Positions 30,201 through 41,513 of a DNA stretch of 64,000 nucleotides are shown in pieces (positions within the stretch are counted from its first letter, which is position 1; every line of letters starts with the position of its first letter). Source of the stretch: Rotaria sordida (Eukaryota > Rotifera > Eurotatoria > Philodinida > Philodinidae); contig CAJNOL010000170.1 of NCBI GenBank assembly GCA_905250125.1, positions 62,001-126,000 of the forward strand, read 5' to 3'. The position numbers and the translations under genes were made by a program. Under the pieces are notes generated by a model. It saw only the letters and a program-made list of their open reading frames with translations. It made no database searches and had not been told where the DNA came from.

Positions 30201-32658
30201 GACAAAAAACACTGAGACTGCTATTTATTATACCTCATTTGCTAAATATTTTGATTCTCTTTCTCATTTTTTCTTCTAAAGAATTCAAATAATATAAGAT
30301 GCATTTCTATTCATTGAATGTTCTTTCTATTTCTCTTTTCTAATATGAAAATGTATGTTTAAAATATAATTATCTAAATAATATACCTCCATTAGCTAAA
30401 ATAATTTTCATTTGTCTAATTTGTTGATGTCGTTTTGCATGATCAGCAACAGCAAACATTTTTTGTGAATAATTTGGATTTGCTCCTAACATAATTAAAT
30501 GTAATGTTTTTCCACAATTAGATGTTTCAACATTTTCATATAACATTTCATTAAGTTGTTCTTGTGTAAAAATATTTTTATTATTTATTTCTAATGGTTG
30601 AAGATAAAGTTTATCTAAATATTTTTTTCTTATATACTGTTCACGTTCAATTTGTGTTGATATTGAATTTGGTTTTAAAATACCTAAGGAATTATTTTCT
30701 AATAATTTATTTGAATATCGATTTCCATAATCATGTAATAAATCAATTAAATCAGAATCACATGATGTTGTTATTAGTGATTGTAAACGAAGAAAATCTG
30801 ATGTTAAAAGATCATGTATAGCTGACAAAAAAAAACAAAAAAACATAATGTAGAGAAGAAAAATAAATTGTACGAGACTCTTGATACCTTTTTCTTTTAC
30901 TTCCTAAGCATAAAAAGTTTTCTTTATATGTCAAAAAATATAGAATTTCAAGTCGTATAAAACTATCAAATTTGCTTTTTTCAAACAAATTTAACCTTGT
31001 CAACGCCAAATTTTAAAAACTCATGGGTACTCAGTCATTTTGACTGCTTTCTGCTGACACTTATTAATTTATGTAAAGTCTTTTAATATTAAAACTGATG
31101 CTAAAAGCAAATTACTTAATATCAATAGATAGAGAATTTTGTGCTCTTATATCTCTAAGACCTTTTCAAGATTCCCAAGACTGATGTTTACGATAACACA
31201 ACTATCGGCATTTTGGAGTTGACTTTGGAAAATCATGTTTTTCAAAAGTTAGACTTGCTCTATAGAAAATTTTTTATTATACTATGGGATATAAAATTAA
31301 ATTTTGAAAAAAATCGTATAAGTATTAAATTGAACAGTAAAAATAACAATAGGATAGATTCATCAGAAAAAGAATTATTTTCTGATGCTTTCGCAGGTTT
31401 TTTTAACTTTAAAAATGTTGGTCTCAAATATTTTTTTTCTAAAACTCTAAAATATGTATCCAAAGATGAAGAATTTTATGAGATACTTAAAAATTCATTG
31501 AGACCTTTGTTAAGAAGTAATAAATCCATATAATGTCATCGTTTTGCTCATTCTTTTCTTTACGTCATATGAATTTTTCCCATTCTATCATGTGCATTTT
31601 CCCTATCTGTCTTATGATTGATTCTTTCTCCCTCTATGCTCTGTTAGGTGTTTACCTCAAGGCGCTCGGATATTACTATATCCAAACTATTGCTCATCAA
31701 TCTATAAATAGTAGCAGATTGATTACAATAAATGAGATGAAGAATATATGTGTATTGGATTTTGGCTATTATTCCGTAGAAAGAAAATTTTCCCAACTGA
31801 AATAACTTCACAGTTTTATTACAAAAAATTATCATTAGATTTGATTTGTTTTCTTAGTCGTTGCAGTTGAACGAGTAAGTTGATGTTCTTCTTCTAAATT
31901 TTGCGCCGATAAGAGGAAGTTATTTGAGAAACAAAGTCAACAATTTTATAGAGTTTGAAATTCTTCACCGTTAGGCATACGAAGGAAGGTTTTTTTATCC
32001 TTGAGAAACGAGAGAAAAATGCACTGAGATAGTGCAATTTCTCCTATGACACCTATTAGATATATATATATATATATATATTTACCAGCACATTTTTTAC
32101 ATATAACTAAAAGCCAAGACATAATAGCAATTGTTGGATTTTCACCATCACAATCAGCACATTGACGATTACTTGTATTTCGTCGAACAATATCAAGATA
32201 GTCAGTTTTTTTACCTTAATTTTAAGAAAACAAAAACTAATTCGAATTCTTAAAATATTTTTTTTTATTGAAACCTGTTGGAATTGAAATGTTATCATTA
32301 TTTATTGATGTATTCACAAAATCATGAATTAGTGGTGAAATCAGTGGTTGTTTATCTTCTATTGGTTCTATTGAATAACTAAAAAACAAAGAAAATTTCT
32401 TTATTTTTTTAATTAAAAAAAATTCTTCTGTTTTTTTACTAATTTTTTGTTTCATCTTTTTTTATTAATGTTGAAAGTTGTTGTCGTTGAGCAGCTTGTT
32501 GCTTAATAACTTGATTTAATTTTGACTTAAATAAATCTTTATTTTCATTATTATTTACAAATTTTTGACGTTGCTAAATAAAAGTTAGACATAATTTAAT
32601 TCATATAAAAAATAAAATTATCTACCTCAACTCGATTAGTGACCATTATTTTTTATCA

Positions 32659-32690
<32 letters not shown>

Positions 32691-34051
32691 GAAAACACAA
32701 CTAGCGAGCAATAAGAGACAAAAGAAAAGACAAATCAGCGCAATAAATCATTGCATACTTTTCTGACTCATATAACTTCTTTTTCTTTCGTTCCTATCAT
32801 GCAAAAATTTACATTCATTACTCATTTATATGGCTTTTTTTGGTTATTTGAAAAGGAAATATTAAATTAGAAAAGAAGTGTTAAATTAGAATAGAAAATG
32901 TTAATTACCGTTGTGACAACTTGTTGTGTAGGATAAGAATAATAAGAGTCACTTGTTGTTGTTGTTGAAATACTATTAACTAAATCAGGTACAGAATCAA
33001 GCGAAATATTTGGAACATCTTGACTATCATCAAATGATAGATTTGATTCAAGAATAAAATTTTTAGTAAATGTTGGTGGTGTTGCATAAAATTGAGTAGT
33101 CTCAGATAGATTTGGTGGTGTAAAAGAATTATCATTTTGAATAGAATTTACTAAAGTATTATATGTATCACATGTAGAAAGATTTTCTTGACGAGGCATT
33201 ACATAAAAATCATCATGTATTAGATTATTTGATGAATATAATTGATTTACATATGGTGTCGAATTTTGAACTAATTGTGGAGTTGAATAAATATTTGAAT
33301 GTGTATCGATCGTTGAGTCTAATTTAAAGAAAATAATCATAAAGAATTTTTCAAAAGAAAATTCAATTACAGAAACAAGAATAGGAATTATAGAATTGAT
33401 GTTTTTTTTTTTGGATATTCAATTATGTAGCTTATTGAGAGAAAAAAAACAAATAGAAAATATCTGAAGACTATACCTATTTATCAATCATGGTTCAATT
33501 GTTCCAGTTCGTTCATTGCTGATCTTATGTCTAAGAAAATTTTGTTTCGTTGTCTGAAATCAATCTGATAGATTGTTGTAAACATATATTCTATCTTGAT
33601 TGGTCTATTACTAATTCTTTTAAAATCTATTTTCAAATGTTCAAACTTCACTACAAAGTGAAATCATTCGACATTAATTATCCATTAATGTCAAAAAAAC
33701 GATAAAATCATACTTGAAGCAGAAAAAAAAACACAAGGCAGAAAGGTTACTAACCAAATTTTTATGAAAGGACACGAACTAATAAAAATACAGAAGCTTA
33801 ATGACTTGATTCAGATGATATTCATGGTCTGATTCATAGATTTTTATTATCAATAAAATCAATAATAATTATTGCTTACCATCAAATGGTACAGTATCAT
33901 CAAGGCCAAGAAAAATCGGTGTTGTATCAGAAGGTGTGGACGGCAATTTCTGTTTTTGTTTCATTTTTGTTCTTGATTGTGGTGGTGGTCGACTAAGTTG
34001 AAGAGTATTTGAGAGACGAGGCTCACTCGGTATATCATATGAATCATTCAT
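21273..34051 (-). CDS. ARAP: ARAP-type ArfGAP / RhoGAP with ankyrin, RA and PH domains
   Basis: Eleven exons (34051..33880, 33318..32909, 32573..32440, 32378..32275, 32214..32086, 30821..30387, 26649..26068, 25986..25750, 24560..23946, 22516..21873, 21806..21273) join in frame to 1331 residues. Domains: disordered N-terminus; ArfGAP zinc finger at about 293-320 (CADC, 16 residues, CKKC); ankyrin (LHLIMLGANPNYSQKMFAV); PH-like at about 475-600; RhoGAP at about 705-890 with intact arginine finger (GIYRQAG) and GLKRFLRQLDTPLL; RA at about 985-1075; C-terminal PH (YSWFVQDLYLYIGADRRIVN). Family members sit at membranes, are controlled by phosphoinositides and act on Arf and Rho GTPases. The SAM and N-terminal tandem PH domains of vertebrate ARAPs are not visible. 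The arginine following CxxC in the ArfGAP is replaced (IHD for IHR), so Arf-GAP activity is doubtful. Confidence 0.88.
23075..23600. repeat. Foldback element, family A copy 2 (ARAP intron 9)
   Basis: Left-arm words are CCATAGATAGGTCTAATCAT, GTAGAATATCTTGAAGGTTT and TTGAGATATTGAATTTTCAA. The right arm has the inverse (GACAATTCAATATCTTGATA, TAAAACTTTCAAGATATTCT). Outer flanks also pair: GAGGTTCGTTTCAATGAGTC with the complement of GACTCTTGAAATAG-like sequence read from the right. The centre is GCAAACGACTAATACATGAC. It lies between the RhoGAP and RA exons. Confidence 0.7.
29365..29990. repeat. Foldback element, family A copy 3, carrying an internal insert (ARAP intron 6)
   Basis: The left arm holds AGGTACTTGCTGAAAAATCA and GTCCATAGATAGATCTAATA. 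The right arm holds the inverse (TTGAATTTTCAGTAAATACC, TATCTATAGGCACAACCTCA). Compared with other family A copies, the left arm is interrupted at about 29469-29679 by about 210 bp very rich in ATCG words (ACGATTTTATCG, AAATCGTCGATTTTG). That insert is itself weakly palindromic. Confidence 0.65.
30885..32015. repeat. Foldback element of about 1.1 kb, family B copy 1 (ARAP intron 5)
   Basis: The left end (30890-31060: CTTTATATGTC, AGAATTTCAAGTCGTATAAA, ACTATCAAATTTGC) is complementary to the right end (31900-32010: AACAATTTTATAGAGTTTGA then AATTCTTC). The same left and right words occur in the element at 52905-53645 (AGAAAATTTCAAGTTCTACA ... GTTTTGTAGAGCTTGAAATT). An open frame of 106 codons (31213-31533, plus strand) lies inside but shows no domain and overlaps other frames, so it is not called as a gene. 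It separates the two halves of the ArfGAP coding sequence. Confidence 0.6.
32626..32646 (-). CDS. ARAP: Possible alternative first coding exon of ARAP
   Basis: The minus strand reads ATG GTC ACT AAT CGA GTT GAG followed by the donor GTAGATA. The exon encodes seven residues (MVTNRVE) and ends in phase 0, exactly like the upstream exon 33318..32909 (ends ACA ACG|GTAATT). Both can therefore splice to the same acceptor at 32573. No AG acceptor lies just before this ATG; a (CA)n tract (32665-32689) and an AT-rich leader do, as expected for a first exon. Use of this start would give a 1144-residue isoform without the Ser/Thr/Pro-rich N-terminus. Confidence 0.45.
32665..32689. repeat. (CA)n microsatellite
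   Basis: An uninterrupted run of about 12 CA units immediately upstream of the putative internal first exon of the ARAP gene on the minus strand. Confidence 0.9.
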
Positions 34052-34888
34052 CTATAACAAAAGATTATAATCATAATAACTAATCAGTCCTGTAAAGTGT
34101 AACACAATAAGAAAAAAACAAAAGTTAATTATGTCTCGAAATAATGATTGTATAATCAAGTATTGAATGTTAACTAGGCAATAATGATTACGCGAATATG
34201 ATACTTTATGAATATTGTTGTATATTTTATGACTAAATTTCTTAAATACATTTCATTTTTTTCTATTCAAAAAAAAACAAAAACAAATCATTGATAAATA
34301 TTTAACCTATTCAAAACAATATTACGTAGAAAAAAAAGAACACTTTCATCAAATCGTCATAAAGCTTTGAATGAAATTATTAATTTAAGTTTTCAAAAAT
34401 TTAAAATATTTATCTATTCTAAAATTTTCTTAAATATACAATCGGAATAATTTCTTGTCAATAAATAATATTTAATCATTAATATATCTATCAATCAATC
34501 TATTCTAAATATAACTATCGATGTTAAAATTCAATTAGTAATTACTTTAGTTGAAGACATAATTATTGAAATTATTTATTTAATCGTGAAATAACTTTCA
34601 TTATATTAATTAAAAAACAGAACAATGTTATTGATGACACACGAACAAGAAGAAAACTGAGGGAAAATGAATCACCTGGTCAAATGGAAAATGTGGCGAC
34701 ACATATGAAAAATTTTTATTCGTAAAAATATATTAACCATTAAGAAAACTTCTTAGCTCAAATGTAAGTTTTCTTTCTTCTAGAAAATCTTCTTTTATCA
34801 AAGTCTTACTCTTCAAAACAATTCTATTAATATTTTATGGAATTTTTTTTTTAAATTTAGATATATAATTAATAAAAATACGTCAAAT
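34052..34888. promoter_or_regulatory. Divergent intergenic region between ARAP and the CCCH zinc-finger gene
   Basis: ARAP starts leftward at 34051 and the zinc-finger gene rightward at 34889, so this 837-bp stretch must hold both 5' UTRs and probably both promoters. It is AT-rich (e.g. repeated taatcattaatatatctatcaatc-like sequence near 34480). No sharp TATA or initiator arrangement can be singled out by eye. No gene lies inside. Confidence 0.45.
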
Positions 34889-37800
34889 ATGTCTCATACA
34901 CCAATGAAAAAAAGTGTGTTTGATCGTATCGAACGTGGTGGAGGAAATAGTTCACCTTCTTCTGGAACAACAAATACTACTCATAAAAGTGTATGTTAAA
35001 TTTTATTATATACCTATATATATATATATATAGTATTAAATTAATGCTAAACATTTTAATAGACGCATGGCTTTTGTAGTACTTATATTAAAACTGGTGC
35101 ATGTCCGTTAGGTGATACTTGTAAATATATACATGAACAACCAAAGTAAGATTAATAATGATTGATTTTTATTGAACATTTGAATCGTCGTTTGTTTGTT
35201 TCTTTAAGTCTTGATAAACAACAAGGATCAAAAGATGAATTTCGTATTACAAAAGTATATTTTGAAAACAAAAAAAAAAAAAATTTTTTCTTATTTTTTG
35301 TAATTGGTTTAGACAATAACAAGAGTTGTTGATATGTCATCACCATCAATAAAAAGTACTGTAACTGTATCAAATGAACAACGATCTAGTTCAAATTCAA
35401 ATCCTATTCCATCAAGTCGAACTGTTGTTGAAAGTGGTACAATATCAAATGAACAGTCAGGTAAAGAAAAACAAAAAGAATTTTTTTTTCTAAATAAATT
35501 TTTTAATTTAATTTAGATCGTCGATTGAGTAGTTCTGATCGTAAACAAGTAAATTTATTTCTTTTTCTTTTTTATTTTCATAAAAAAGATTTTTTTGTTT
35601 TTGATTAGTCTCAAAGTCGTACTTCTGATTCTAAAAGAAAATCATCATCAAATTCAAATGAATCATCATCAAAGAAAAAAAATCGTTCATCAGATAAAAG
35701 CAAACGTTCTATGGATAGGTAGAAATTGAATTATTTTTTATTCAAAATTATATTTTTTTTGTTCTTAGTGATTCACCTTTAAGTTCAGCATCAGATTCTG
35801 AATATACTCATTCATCATATAAACGTAGAAAACAATCTGATACACATTTAACATCAACAAAATATAAAAATCATGATTCAATATCACCACAATATGATGA
35901 AGATGTAACTCTTAATGAACCATTAATACGTCAAACACAATCAAATAATAAATCTCCAAAACGAACGATTGTTATAACAGAAAGAAAAAAAGATGAAAAT
36001 AATAAACGAATTAATAAAGATAATAAATCAAATCCAGATATTGAATTTCTTGGATCAAAAATAATTAATCGAGATAAAAAATCTACGGAAACAATACATC
36101 AACAAACAGAAAATAATAAAAAATCTATTGATATTAAACGTGAAAGAAAATCACCAAATAAATCTTTATCTGATCAACAAAAACGTCATTCATCTTTATC
36201 AACAACTAATAATAATACAACAATTAATGATAAAAATATTCAAATTAAAACAGAAGATACAAAACATCAATCAAATAAAACACAGTACGTTCTATATAAT
36301 TAACATTATACAATTTAAATTAATCAGATTTTCTCTCAATCGATCACTAATATTTCGAAATACACACAATAGATCGTTTATAAAATATATTTTAATATTA
36401 AAAAAAAAAATCATTGAAATAATGTAAAATACTTGATTAGATCATTGACCAATTTAGATAAATTATCTATTTAATTTAGATTTCAATTAAAAGAATTTAA
36501 ATTGACCATTAAGACTAGACTGTCTTACGCTCATATGCTTACCTATATAAAATTGCGCAAATTTTCGAAGAGCATTATCTCATAGTTTGCCTAATGTTAC
36601 GAAAATATAGAAGAAACAAAGTATCACGTGCAAAAAATGTTAGTAAAGTATACAGAAAAGGTAACATTTAACACGTGTAGACATGATTGATGACACAGAA
36701 CAATGTCGTTGACTTCTAATCAAGATGATAACATTGATATCTATTAGTGTACTCATCGTAATATTAAAAATTCTTAAAAGAAAAATTCAATTTATCAATA
36801 ATATGAAATAGTCGAACTATATTAGTAATTTTTTAAAATTATATGAAATATAGACAAAATTTTAGTCATATTTGATATATTTTAATTATCAATAAAGCAC
36901 ATCGAATAAATATAAAAAAAAAGAAAATCTTTGCTTTATACATCGAACTATATTCATCTCTCATACAAAAACAAAATATGTAGTTCTATTGCATGTAGAT
37001 AAATATAAATGATTCAATCAAGTTATACGAGTGTATAGACTTCAAAATTTAATCGGACTTTGTATTAAATAAATTTTTTTTTTTGTTTTTCTTTAGAAAT
37101 TCATCTGAACAATCTGAACGTAGTATGTTATTTGAAATAATTATTTTCATATTCTAATTAAATTTTATTTTTTAATTTCAAAAGATACATCACAATTAAC
37201 TCCACTAGTTGTTCAACTTTCTCCAACACCTTCAGTAACAGGAACATCTGAAATATTCGAAAAAGGATCTGTTATACTTTCAAATGAAACAGAAAAAACT
37301 ACACCTATTCAACCTCCATCACCCATTTGTGTTATTCTTGATGATGATGATTCAAGTCCAGCACCATCCATTGATAAAAAAGTTGTTCGACAAACATCAA
37401 CAACACCAGTCAAACGAACTAATGAAAATGATAAAAATAGTTCAAAACAAAATAAACGGTCTCGAGATTCAGATAAAAGTCATAATAAAGAAAAAATAAA
37501 TGATAATAGTGAAATAAAACGTAAACGACTCAATGATGGTATATAATTTTTTCTGTTTTTTTTTATTCAAACAGAAAACAAAAACCAATCTAAACTTTAT
37601 CTTTTAGGTAATTCAAGAAAAATAATATCAAGTCGTAAAAGTGGTAATGATAATCGATCAACTAACAATCGGTTAGTTAAAAATAAAATCTATTCATTTT
37701 AGAAATCTTATTTTATTTATATTTTAGATCAGATAATCGTCGTAGTGCAAATACTTCTTCGAGAGATGAATCATCAAGTCGTAAATATAAAGAAAAAATC

Positions 37801-38722
37801 GAAACAAAAACTACTAAAAGTAAAGATTCAAAAGATCGAAATTTACCTGCATCTTCATCCTCATCATCGAAATCACGTAGTACTAATGATCGACGAGATA
37901 CAACAAGATCTTCACCTGAAAAAAAGTAAATATTCTTTCTTTATCTTCTAAATATTTTACACAATTATTTATTTTAGACATTCAACACATCGACGTGGCA
38001 AAGAAAAAGGTAATTAGAAACGAAAACAAATACACTTACTTAAGAAAACTAATATTTATTTCTAAAAGGTTTAGAAAATGTAACTGATTCTGAAGAACAT
38101 CTTGATGAACCAGTTCTACCAAAACAAGGTAAATTAAATTTGAAATTATCTCTTTTGATAAAAAGAAAAAAGAATATCTTTCTTCAGCGGCTCTTGAAGC
38201 TTATATGTCTATGGATTGGTCATTATTATCTCGTGATAAACGTATTCCATTAAATACTCAAATAACATCACGTATTGCTCGTATTGATAATAGTATTAAT
38301 TTACTTGGTATATCGGAACGTTTATTAACAAATGAACAAAAAGAAAAATTAAATGAAATAGAATTTCAATCATCACCATTAACACATTTTATGAAACAAT
38401 TACAAACAAAATCTAGTTCACAAATTATTAATTCTTGTCATCGAAGATTTGGTTCTTGTGCTAAAGATATGATTGATATGAGACATAAATGGTTTATAAG
38501 ATCCGTAAGATGATTTTCTCTTTAGGTTTTTTCTTGGAAGTATTTGTTTTTCAATGATTTTAATTTTTAAATTAGGTTGAACCAGTACAACAATATGAAT
38601 TTATCAATAAAGAACATTATATAGCATTTCAACATGCTATTAATTCTTTATTAGATAAAACATCAAATGATACTCCAACTGTACAAATTGAGACAACAAC
38701 AGCTGAAGTTTTATTATCATAG
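34889..38722 (+). CDS. ZC3H13: CCCH zinc-finger, Ser/Lys-rich nuclear protein, ZC3H13-like
   Basis: Fifteen exons (34889..34990, 35063..35145, 35209..35254, 35313..35460, 35517..35548, 35609..35718, 35769..36284, 37097..37122, 37185..37538, 37608..37671, 37728..37925, 37978..38009, 38069..38128, 38188..38504, 38576..38722) join in frame to 744 residues. The N-terminus KKSVFDRIERGG is followed by one CCCH finger, C-x8-C-x5-C-x3-H (FCSTYIKTGACPLGDTCKYI). A long disordered, basic Ser/Lys/Arg-rich middle follows. The conserved-looking C-terminal block has LEAYMSMDWSLLSR and NLLGISERLLTNEQKEKL. The order SVF(D/E)R, single CCCH finger, charged middle and a DWS-containing C-terminus recalls ZC3H13/Flacc, the nuclear-retention subunit of the m6A writer complex. 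Other CCCH SR-like proteins remain possible. Many tiny exons, one of 26 nt. Confidence 0.72.
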
Positions 38723-38797
38723 CGCGTTTTCTTTTCTTTTTTTCTCTGTTGTATTTCTTTTTTTTTTCATTTAATATTTGTCTTGTGTTGTAATTCG

Positions 38798-40912
38798 ATG
38801 TATCTATTTTCTCGAATAAATCGTCTACGTATACGTTCAGAACAAATTAAAATTCCACTAAATGAACAAAATCTTATAATAAATTTAGCAAAAAAAATTC
38901 TTAATAGTCCATTAAAAATTTTAGCTATTGATTTTGATAAAACATTGATTGATGATGATAGTGGAAGTTCAATGAGTTTTGAAAATATTTATATTCGTAA
39001 TCAATTTTTTTGGCTTATTAAGTATTTAATTCAACATAAATGGATTTGTATTACTAGTTTTAATGAAAATACACCAACTAAATTTAATGAAAATCTTGGT
39101 AAATGGAAAATATATATGTTACAGAATATATAGATTAAATTGAGTAATAGAATAAAATTATCTTTTTTATACTGATGAGAGAAGATCCATAAGTGTAAAT
39201 TGTCGATCGAACGCATCTTCCGCTCCTATTTAGAACTCATCGAGATCAGAAGAATAAATACTAAAAGAATTCGTTTTCATATGGAGTCCTTTTAAAGTTA
39301 TAGTTATTTTACTGGCTTTACTGCCTCTGGTCAGGTATTAGCTAGAAAATCAAATGAAGTAACATATACTGGAAACTTTACTCATGAACAGATCTCACAG
39401 TCAGTAAATCATCCGGACAGTTTCAACCAAAATGAATAAGCCCTTCTAGAGATATTAAATGCTGGAAAATATTTGATTTTCTCGACTTTTTATAAAAAAT
39501 GATATTCTCTCCGATTCAATATCTTTAGAAGGAATCATCCATTTTGACTGACACTTATTGAGCAGTTCGCTGACTGTGAGTTCAGTTTATGAGCAAAGTT
39601 TTCGATACATATTCCTTCATTCGATTTTTCAGCTAATACGCGACAGGAGGTTGATAAGTCAGTAGAATAACTATAACTTTAAAACAGATCCGTACGGAGA
39701 TTTATTCTTTTATGGTTTTCTAGTCTCAATAAGTCCTATATATGAGCGAAAGATACACTCGGTCGATGATTTACACTTGGAGACCTTCTCTCATTAGCCA
39801 GAAATCTATAATAAAATCAGAGAATAAAATAAATATAAACAAGTGAGAAATCAATAATTGTGAAGATCGATGTTGAAAATAAATGTTCTAAACATAGTAA
39901 AAAATTTCAAAGTAAAAGAATAATAGGCATACACCAAACTGGAATTAAGATTTTGTTTTCGCATCATATCGTTTGGATTCGGCTTTGGGAACTATTCAAC
40001 CAGTTTGGCTAGTGTCGAGTATCTAGATAATTATCCAAGCGATGGCTAGAAGTATATGAGCCGTCATGGAAGTAGTACTCGACTGTTCAGCCAAAGTTAG
40101 TTTCATATTTGAATACTCCGAAGCAATCGCGGAGATAATTTTGAAGACATCAGTCTGTGACTCCTTAGCATTTGACTCATTTTTTCACTATGTCTAGATT
40201 CCTGTGTAGTCAGCCTTCGAATCTTTTCTTTCGACTTTGTTCTACTCCCTTTTTTGAATAAACTAAAAAGGACTGAATTTAAGGATGACTTCGAGAGTTA
40301 GAGATTTGGTATAATAAGAAAGTGTTTAACGTTGAAAAATTTAATGAATTAATGCAAAATATTCAAACTTTAATATATGAAAAATTAATTGCTTTATTTT
40401 TCTAAGTTTATATTAGAACTTTATTCTTTGTAATCTTAGAATACGAATACAATATTAAATTTATTTTAAAATACTTAGGTATTGTTACTCAAACAATAGT
40501 TCGTCGTCTTTTAAAATTAACCGATAAAAATTTATCTCGTCATTCAATCAATAAACGACTTGCTAATGAATATAAAATTATTATTGAATCATATCCTAGT
40601 CGATCTTATGGGAAAATTGAACATATACAAAATTGTATTAATCAAATTCAACAAATTTCATCATTTTCATTCGATATTCAACCATATCATATTGCTCTTT
40701 TTGATGACAATCTAATGAATATAAAAGAAGCCAAAAAATATTTTCCAGCTGTATTAATTTCAATCGATGAATTTAATATAAAATCAAAAACAATAGAACC
40801 AATGATACCTTTAATTGATCAACTTACACAACAATCATGGAATGAATATGAAAAATTAAAAACAAAAAGAAAATATTCAAGAGGAGATAGATTACAAGGA
40901 TCTGAATTATAA
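38798..40912 (+). CDS. HAD-superfamily (DxDxT) phosphatase-like protein, 244 residues
   Basis: Exon 1 is 38798..39098 and exon 2 is 40479..40912, joined in phase 1 (NENL-G-IVTQTIV). The 1.38-kb intron holds two foldback elements. HAD motifs are visible: motif I LAIDFDKTLID (about residues 43-53), motif II-like ICITSFNE, a Lys in YGKIEHIQN, and motif IV HIALFDDNLMNIKEAKKYF. The cap between motifs I and II is very short, so it resembles C0-type HAD phosphatases. The substrate is unknown and the protein has no signal peptide. The start ATG lies 75 bp after the stop of the zinc-finger gene, the same strand and nearly abutting, so shared transcription or a very short promoter is possible. Confidence 0.75.
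39290..39745. repeat. Foldback element, family A-related (HAD gene intron)
   Basis: The left arm has TCAGGTATTAGCTAGAAAAT, CAAATGAAGTAACATATACT and AGTTTCAACCAAAATGAAT. The right arm has the inverse (ATTTTGACTGACACTTATTG, GATTTTTCAGCTAATACGCG). CTTCTAGAGATATTAAATGC pairs with GATTCAATATCTTTAGAAGG. Arms about 160 bp. Relationship to family A is by shared words around the centre and the end, more diverged than the other copies. Confidence 0.6.
39940..40155. repeat. Small foldback in the HAD gene intron
   Basis: The left arm CTATTCAACCAGTTTGGCTA then GTGTCGAGTATC (39990-40024) pairs with the complement of GTACTCGACTGTTCAGCCAA then AGTTAGTTTC (40075-40109). Weaker pairing extends outward to TTCGGCTTTGGG opposite GAATACTCCGAAGC. 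Stem about 60-80 bp. Confidence 0.5.
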
Positions 40913-40945
40913 AAAAAAATTGAATAAACTTTTTGTTTTGTTTTT

Positions 40946-41513
40946 TTACACATCTTGTATATTATTTTCATGTTCATGTCGTTTTCGTTCTTCATATTCA
41001 ACTAATTCACGTTCCCATACTGGTAATAACTTACTAACCATATCCCAATAATTATTCTAAAAAGAGATGATATATATATATATTAATGAAAAACAAACAA
41101 GCAAATATTTATTCGAATAGAAAATTCTTACTTTTAATGTAACAAATTTTTGATTATCTGGTTGTCTTAAATGTTTATCAATTTCATTATTTAATTTTTG
41201 AATAGACTATAAAATAGATAAAATTTAAAAATTACACAAAATTATAATTTAATATTACTTTTAATAAAACTTCATTTCTCATTCGAGCTTTTTCAATAGA
41301 TGACATAAATAATATTTCATTATTTTGTTGCATTGATTTTGGTAATTGAATAAGAGAAGAATCAAGTAATGATTGTCGTTCATGTTTACTAAATTTAAAC
41401 TTACAAAAAATTATCAATTTTTCTTAATAATTTACTTACATATATGATCGTTTTAAATCTAATTCTGTTGTTTCAGCGTAATATTCGCTACCTGGTCCAA
41501 ATTTTTTCAACAT
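40946..41513 (-). CDS. CEP15: CEP15 / C3orf14 homologue, 129 residues
   Basis: Four exons (41513..41440, 41388..41259, 41206..41132, 41056..40946) join in frame to 129 residues; human C3orf14 has 128. The shared layout is an N-terminal basic segment before KHERQSLL, a helical, probably coiled-coil body (KSMQQNNEILFMSSIEKARM), and the C-terminal signature NNYWDMVSKLLPVWERELVE. That signature corresponds to the YWxSVEEYIPKWEQFL-type stretch of the vertebrate protein. The family is centrosomal/ciliary and its molecular role is poorly known. The gene is tail-to-tail with the HAD gene, 33 bp between stop codons, so the 3' UTRs must overlap. The assignment rests on remembered similarity and matching length. 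Confidence 0.65.

Noticed and set aside
31213-31533. 106-codon open frame on the plus strand
   Set aside because: It lies inside the family B foldback, has antisense open frames of similar length, no start context and no recognisable domain. Treated as incidental to the repeat, though a relic protein cannot be excluded.
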